A stretch of DNA of 26,548 bases from Pseudomonadota bacterium (GTDB lineage: Bacteria > Myxococcota_A > Polyangia > Fen-1088), in the NCBI GenBank assembly GCA_023438785.1, contig JAEXQJ010000324.1, positions 1-26,548 of the forward strand. The letters run 5' to 3'. Position numbers and translations under genes: made by a program. Under the pieces are notes generated by a model. It made no database searches. It saw only the letters and a list, made by a program, of their open reading frames with translations, and was not told where the DNA came from. Positions within the stretch are counted from its first letter, which is position 1; the number at the start of each line of letters is the position of its first letter. Shown one piece after another: positions 23,193-26,548 of the stretch.

Positions 23193-23924
23193 CTAGTTCA
23201 CGACCACGTCGTTCAGAACAGAGCTGTTGTCGTCGCAGGCGTTCTTGCCCGAATTGCAGAGGGTCTTCGGAGTCACCAGCGGCGGGGGCTGGCGCGTGGG
23301 ATCGGTGTTCGGTGCCATGGTGGCCTCCAGGACCACGCGGGTGCGCCCATCGAAGGCCAATCCCTCAGAGCGGATGACCACGACCTGGTTGCCGTCCTCG
23401 GTGAACCGACGCAGGCGGCACTCGGCCGTGTCGTTGCGGATGTAGATCGTGTACGTGCCCATCAAGGCATTGGGCACGCCGTTGGGATTGTCCGAGGGAA
23501 TGGCCTCGCTGCGCACGACGCTGGTGGGATAGGGAACCTGGTAAAGGGGAACACCGGCCGTGTCGCGCAGGATGGCGCCGCGGCGGTTGGGTCGCCCCAA
23601 CGAGTCGAGCCCGTCGGGAATCTCGTCGAACTCGTAGTCGGGGTCGAGGCCGCTCAACAGGGCGCCCAGATCGGGCGCTACCGGACCAGTCAGGACGTCG
23701 CGCGCCCGCTCCAACCCTGCCTCGGCCACGTAGAGCGCCTGATTGCGAATATTCGCGTTGGTGGCCATCTGCAGATTGCCGCCGGTCAGGAACACCCCTG
23801 CCATACCCAGGCCCAGCAGGCTGAGCAGGATGAGCATCACGACGACCAACAGAGCCCCCTCGTCGCCGCGTCGGCGTGGGTGGGTGCGTTCGCGAGCAGA
23901 AACGCAGCGGTCCACAGCGAACAT
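23193..23924 (-). CDS. PilX-like type IV pilus assembly protein
   Basis: This is a 243-residue protein. A basic N-terminus (RRRGDEG) is followed by a single hydrophobic helix (about residues 24-46, ALLVVVMLILLSLLGLGMAGV) and then ATNANIRNQALYVAEAGLERARDVL, the characteristic N-terminal block of PilX-type minor pilins (AFQAAEAGLRAAE in relatives). The Gly27 site is prepilin-like but lacks the classical Glu at +5. The C-terminal half is beta-rich and ends with a two-Cys segment (LCNSGKNACDDNSS). Membership in a pilus is inferred from the N-terminus. No other pilus genes are adjacent, so it is an orphan here. No clear ribosome binding site precedes the ATG at 23924, and the start is uncertain. 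Confidence 0.78.
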   Translation of the reverse strand: MFAVDRCVSARERTHPRRRGDEGALLVVVMLILLSLLGLGMAGVFLTGGNLQMATNANIRNQALYVAEAGLERARDVLTGPVAPDLGALLSGLDPDYEFDEIPDGLDSLGRPNRRGAILRDTAGVPLYQVPYPTSVVRSEAIPSDNPNGVPNALMGTYTIYIRNDTAECRLRRFTEDGNQVVVIRSEGLAFDGRTRVVLEATMAPNTDPTRQPPPLVTPKTLCNSGKNACDDNSSVLNDVVVN

Positions 23925-24007
23925 GGATATTGGGATCGTCGGCAGGCGCGCCGCGCGGCTGAAGCCCGCTCGACTCGCGGTGGCCCAGCGCTACATTTGA
24001 CCTACCC

Positions 24008-26371
24008 ATGCAACATCGGGATCCCGTGTGCGGAATGATGGTCGATCCTGCCAGGTCGGCCGGACAGCACGAGTACAAGGGCGCGACGTACTATTTTTGC
24101 AGTGCCACCTGCCTGACCCGCTTCAAGATCGATCCGGAAAAGTACCTGGCCCCGGGCTTCCACCCCGGCGGAATGGGCCCGGCGCCCGTGGGCAAGCCGC
24201 GGCGTCACCTGGCCATCCAGACCATCGAGCCCGTGGCCCCCGCCGCGCCAGCCCCTCGCGGCGTCCGTCACGTGTGCCCCATGGATCCAGAGGTGTCGAG
24301 CGACGTGCCCGCCTCCTGCCCCAAGTGCGGCATGGCCCTCGAACCCGAGACCATTTCGCTGGAAGAGGCGCCCAACCCCGAGTTGGCCGCCATGTCGCGC
24401 CGGTTCTGGATCTCGCTGCCCCTCACCCTGCCCTTGTTCCTCATGGGCATGACCGAGATGGTGCTCGGTCACCCGCAGCTCATCCCGCCGCGTTGGCGCG
24501 GGCTGCTGGAGCTCGCCCTGGCCGCGCCGGTCGTGCTGTGGTGCGGATGGCCGCTCCTCGTGCGCGCCTGGCGATCGCTGCGCAACCGCAGCCCAAACAT
24601 GTTCACGCTCATCGGTCTGGGAACGGGCACGGCCTTCGCGTTCAGCGTGGTGGCCGCCCTGGCCCCGGGGCTGCTGCCCGCCTCGTTCCGCACCCAGGGC
24701 CATGCGCCGCCCCTCTATTTCGAACCCGCCGCCGTGATCACCACCCTGGTCCTGCTCGGCCAGATGCTCGAGCTACGCGCGCGCCAGGCCACGGGCAGCG
24801 CTATCCGCGCCCTGCTCCGCCTGGCCCCCAAGACCGCGCGCGTGGTGGCTAAGGACGGCAGCGAACACGATTTGCCACTCGAACACGTGCAGGTGGGCGA
24901 TCGTCTGCGCGTGCGTCCCGGCGAGCGCGTTCCCGTGGACGGCGTCATCACCGAGGGCGCGAGCGCCGTGGATGAATCCATGATCACCGGCGAGCCGTTG
25001 CCCGTGGACAGAGCCGCGGGCCAGCCGGTCACCGGCGGCACCCAGAACGGCGCGGGCAGCTTCATCATGCGCGCCGAGCGCGTGGGCACCGCAACCGTGC
25101 TCGCCCAGATCGTGCGCCGGGTGGGTGAGGCCCAACGCAGCCGCGCGCCCAGTCAGAGGCTGGCGGACCGCGTGGCGGCATCGTTCGTGCCCGCGGTCGT
25201 CGCCGTCTCCCTCATCACCTTCGTCATCTGGGCCTTGATCGGCCCCGAGCCGCGCCTGGCCTACGCCCTGGTCAATGCAGTGGCCGTGCTGATCATCGCC
25301 TGCCCCTGCGCGCTGGGGCTGGCCACGCCCATGTCCGTGATGGTGGGCGTGGGCCGAGGCGCCGGCGCCGGTGTGCTGATTCGCGACGCCGAGGCCCTGG
25401 AAACCCTGGCCCGGGTGGACACCCTGGTTGTGGACAAAACCGGCACCCTGACTGAGGGCAAGCCGCGCCTCATCTCGGTGCAGCCCAGCCCCGGTTTCCA
25501 GGCCGACGCCTTGTTGCGCCTGGGGGCCAGCGTGGAACGGGCCAGCGAGCACCCGCTGGCCGCGGCCGTCGTGGCGGGCGCGAACGAGCGGAACCTGAGC
25601 CTAGTCGAGCCCACCGGCTTTCACGCCCAACCCGGCGGCGGCGTGAGCGCCCGGGTGGAAGGTCGCCTCCTGGTGGCCGGAACCGCCGACTTCCTGCGCG
25701 CGGCGGGCGTGGACCCGACCTCACTGGCCGCCCCGGCCGAGGCCCTGCGCCGCCAGGGTCACGGTGTGATTCTGGTGGGCGTGGACGGACAGCCCGCCGG
25801 GCTGCTCGATGTGGCCGACACCGTCAAGTCCAGCACGCGCGAGGCACTGGCCAGCCTGCGCGCCGAAGGGCTGCGCGTGATCATGCTGACCGGCGATGCA
25901 CAAAGCACGGCACAGGCCGTGGCCAGCGATCTGGGCATGGACGATGTGCTGGCCGAGGTCTCGCCGGGTGACAAGGCCGACGCCATCAAGCAACTGCAGG
26001 CCCAGGGACGCATCGTGGCCATGGCCGGAGACGGCGTGAACGACGCCCCAGCCCTGGCCCAAGCCCAGGTGGGCATCGCCATGGGCAACGGAACCGACGT
26101 CGCCATCGAAAGCGCCGGCATCACGCTGGTCAAAGGCGACCTGCGCGCCCTGCTGCGCGCCCGCCGACTCAGCCGCGCCACCCTGGGCAACATCCGCCAG
26201 AACCTCTTCTTCGCCTTCCTCTACAACAGCATCGGCGTCCCGGTGGCCGCGGGCGTCCTCTACCCGGTGGTGGGCCTGCTGCTCTCGCCCATGATCGCCA
26301 GCGCGGCCATGAGCCTCTCCTCTGTCTCCGTCATCGGCAACGCCCTCCGCCTGCGCCGCCTGAAGCTGTAG
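24008..26371 (+). CDS. copA: Copper-type P1B ATPase with N-terminal YHS and heavy-metal-binding domains
   Basis: This is a 787-residue inner-membrane cation exporter. Residues about 5-47 are a YHS domain (DPVCGM, then YYFCSATC). Residues 88-112 are a small heavy-metal-binding zinc-ribbon-like domain (CPMDPEV, SCPKCGMAL). There is no HMA ferredoxin-like domain. The ATPase core has about eight transmembrane helices, actuator TGEPLPV (328-334), the transport motif CPC (432-434), phosphorylated Asp476 in DKTGTLTEG, nucleotide-binding SEHPLA and GDGVNDAPAL. The last two helices have FLYNSIGVP and MSLSSVSVIGNA, the P1B-1 (Cu+) residue pattern. Predicted role: ATP-driven Cu+ (or Ag+) efflux, with the YHS domain as metal entry. 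The ATG at 24008 lies 83 bp from the divergent pilX-like start; no clear copper-regulator palindrome is seen. Symbol given for the family, not a proven orthologue. Confidence 0.93.
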   Translation: MQHRDPVCGMMVDPARSAGQHEYKGATYYFCSATCLTRFKIDPEKYLAPGFHPGGMGPAPVGKPRRHLAIQTIEPVAPAAPAPRGVRHVCPMDPEVSSDVPASCPKCGMALEPETISLEEAPNPELAAMSRRFWISLPLTLPLFLMGMTEMVLGHPQLIPPRWRGLLELALAAPVVLWCGWPLLVRAWRSLRNRSPNMFTLIGLGTGTAFAFSVVAALAPGLLPASFRTQGHAPPLYFEPAAVITTLVLLGQMLELRARQATGSAIRALLRLAPKTARVVAKDGSEHDLPLEHVQVGDRLRVRPGERVPVDGVITEGASAVDESMITGEPLPVDRAAGQPVTGGTQNGAGSFIMRAERVGTATVLAQIVRRVGEAQRSRAPSQRLADRVAASFVPAVVAVSLITFVIWALIGPEPRLAYALVNAVAVLIIACPCALGLATPMSVMVGVGRGAGAGVLIRDAEALETLARVDTLVVDKTGTLTEGKPRLISVQPSPGFQADALLRLGASVERASEHPLAAAVVAGANERNLSLVEPTGFHAQPGGGVSARVEGRLLVAGTADFLRAAGVDPTSLAAPAEALRRQGHGVILVGVDGQPAGLLDVADTVKSSTREALASLRAEGLRVIMLTGDAQSTAQAVASDLGMDDVLAEVSPGDKADAIKQLQAQGRIVAMAGDGVNDAPALAQAQVGIAMGNGTDVAIESAGITLVKGDLRALLRARRLSRATLGNIRQNLFFAFLYNSIGVPVAAGVLYPVVGLLLSPMIASAAMSLSSVSVIGNALRLRRLKL

Positions 26372-26375
26372 CGAC

Positions 26376-26394
26376 GTGTCGACCGTCTCGACGC
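26376..26394 (+). terminator. Weak hairpin after the copper ATPase gene
   Basis: GTGTCGA (26376-26382) pairs with TCGACGC (26388-26394), with one G-T pair and a 5-base loop, starting five bases after the stop. No T-tract follows. The site fits an end-of-transcript hairpin but is weak. Confidence 0.25.
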
Positions 26395-26428
26395 CCAGGC
26401 TCACCGCTGCGCTCATCGACTCCGAGGC

Positions 26429-26457
26429 TTGGCCGATTCTCGGCGGACTGCTACACT
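26429..26457 (+). promoter_or_regulatory. Sigma70-like promoter candidate
   Basis: TTGGCC (26429-26434) and TACACT (26452-26457) are separated by exactly 17 bases. The site lies in the non-coding stretch after the copper ATPase and points toward a gene outside the window. Each box matches the consensus at four of six positions or better. Confidence 0.4.
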
Positions 26458-26516
26458 GGCATTCGTCACAAGATCAGGCGGCCTCCTCTGGCGCAGCCGG
26501 GCCCGGGCGGGCCGCG

Positions 26517-26544
26517 GGAACCTCCCGGGGGGCGGAGTGTCCAA
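26517..26544 (+). promoter_or_regulatory. ECF sigma factor (RpoE-like) promoter candidate
   Basis: GGAACC (26517-26522) and GTCCAA (26539-26544) are separated by 16 bases. This matches the extracytoplasmic-function sigma pattern GGAACTT-N15-GTCTAA in both boxes and in spacing. It points out of the right end, so the target gene is not visible. Confidence 0.5.
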
Positions 26545-26548
26545 CGGG

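Noticed and set aside
25721..26416. A 231-codon minus-strand frame at the end of the copper ATPase gene
   Set aside because: It is antisense to the conserved GDGVNDAPAL region of the ATPase, and its product shows no family resemblance.

Overview
The window is high-GC DNA with GTG starts and tightly overlapping genes. Its gene content suggests a Myxococcota-like (deltaproteobacterial) genome: an OmpA protein with thrombospondin type 3 repeats next to a gliding-associated glycine-rich/Ig-like lipoprotein, DUF4388 and GAF regulators, a Ycf46-like AAA ATPase, a rare bacterial GH45 cellulase lipoprotein, a PilX-type protein and an alternative chemosensory operon. The lineage is inferred from gene content only; no rRNA or tRNA gene is present.

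Layout. 1-3671 (minus): an OmpA/TSP3 outer-membrane protein, translationally coupled to a large lipoprotein that runs off the left edge. 3856-5301 (plus): a PfkB-family sugar kinase and a DoxX membrane protein. 5308-7673 (minus): a GAF protein coupled to a DUF4388-pseudoreceiver-GAF protein. 7972-10011 (plus): a Ycf46-like AAA ATPase and a small membrane protein. 10069-11292 (minus): GH45 endoglucanase-like lipoprotein. 11491-14142 (minus): a PlsC-ACP-AMP-ligase fusion. 14218-19720 (minus): a compact chemosensory operon (possible 37-codon leader gene, cheW, MCP, hybrid cheA, cheB with two receivers). 19824-21706 (plus, divergent): a periplasmic YfiR-like protein coupled to a receiver-PP2C phosphatase. 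21688-23051 (minus): aroE-aroK. 23193-23924 (minus): PilX-like protein. 24008-26371 (plus): a Cu+-type P1B ATPase. 26372-26548: intergenic, with a sigma70-like and an ECF-sigma-like promoter pointing out of the window.

The most interesting region is 14218-21706. The chemoreceptor's periplasmic part resembles the CHASE8 domain of the diguanylate cyclase YfiN, and the divergent neighbour encodes a relative of YfiR, the periplasmic protein that restrains YfiN. The neighbouring receiver-PP2C phosphatase is a natural output for the hybrid CheA, because no cheY or cheR lies in the window. I infer a YfiR-type periplasmic sensing module re-wired from c-di-GMP synthesis to a chemosensory array and a partner-switching phosphatase. 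The parts are visible in the sequence; the wiring is a hypothesis.
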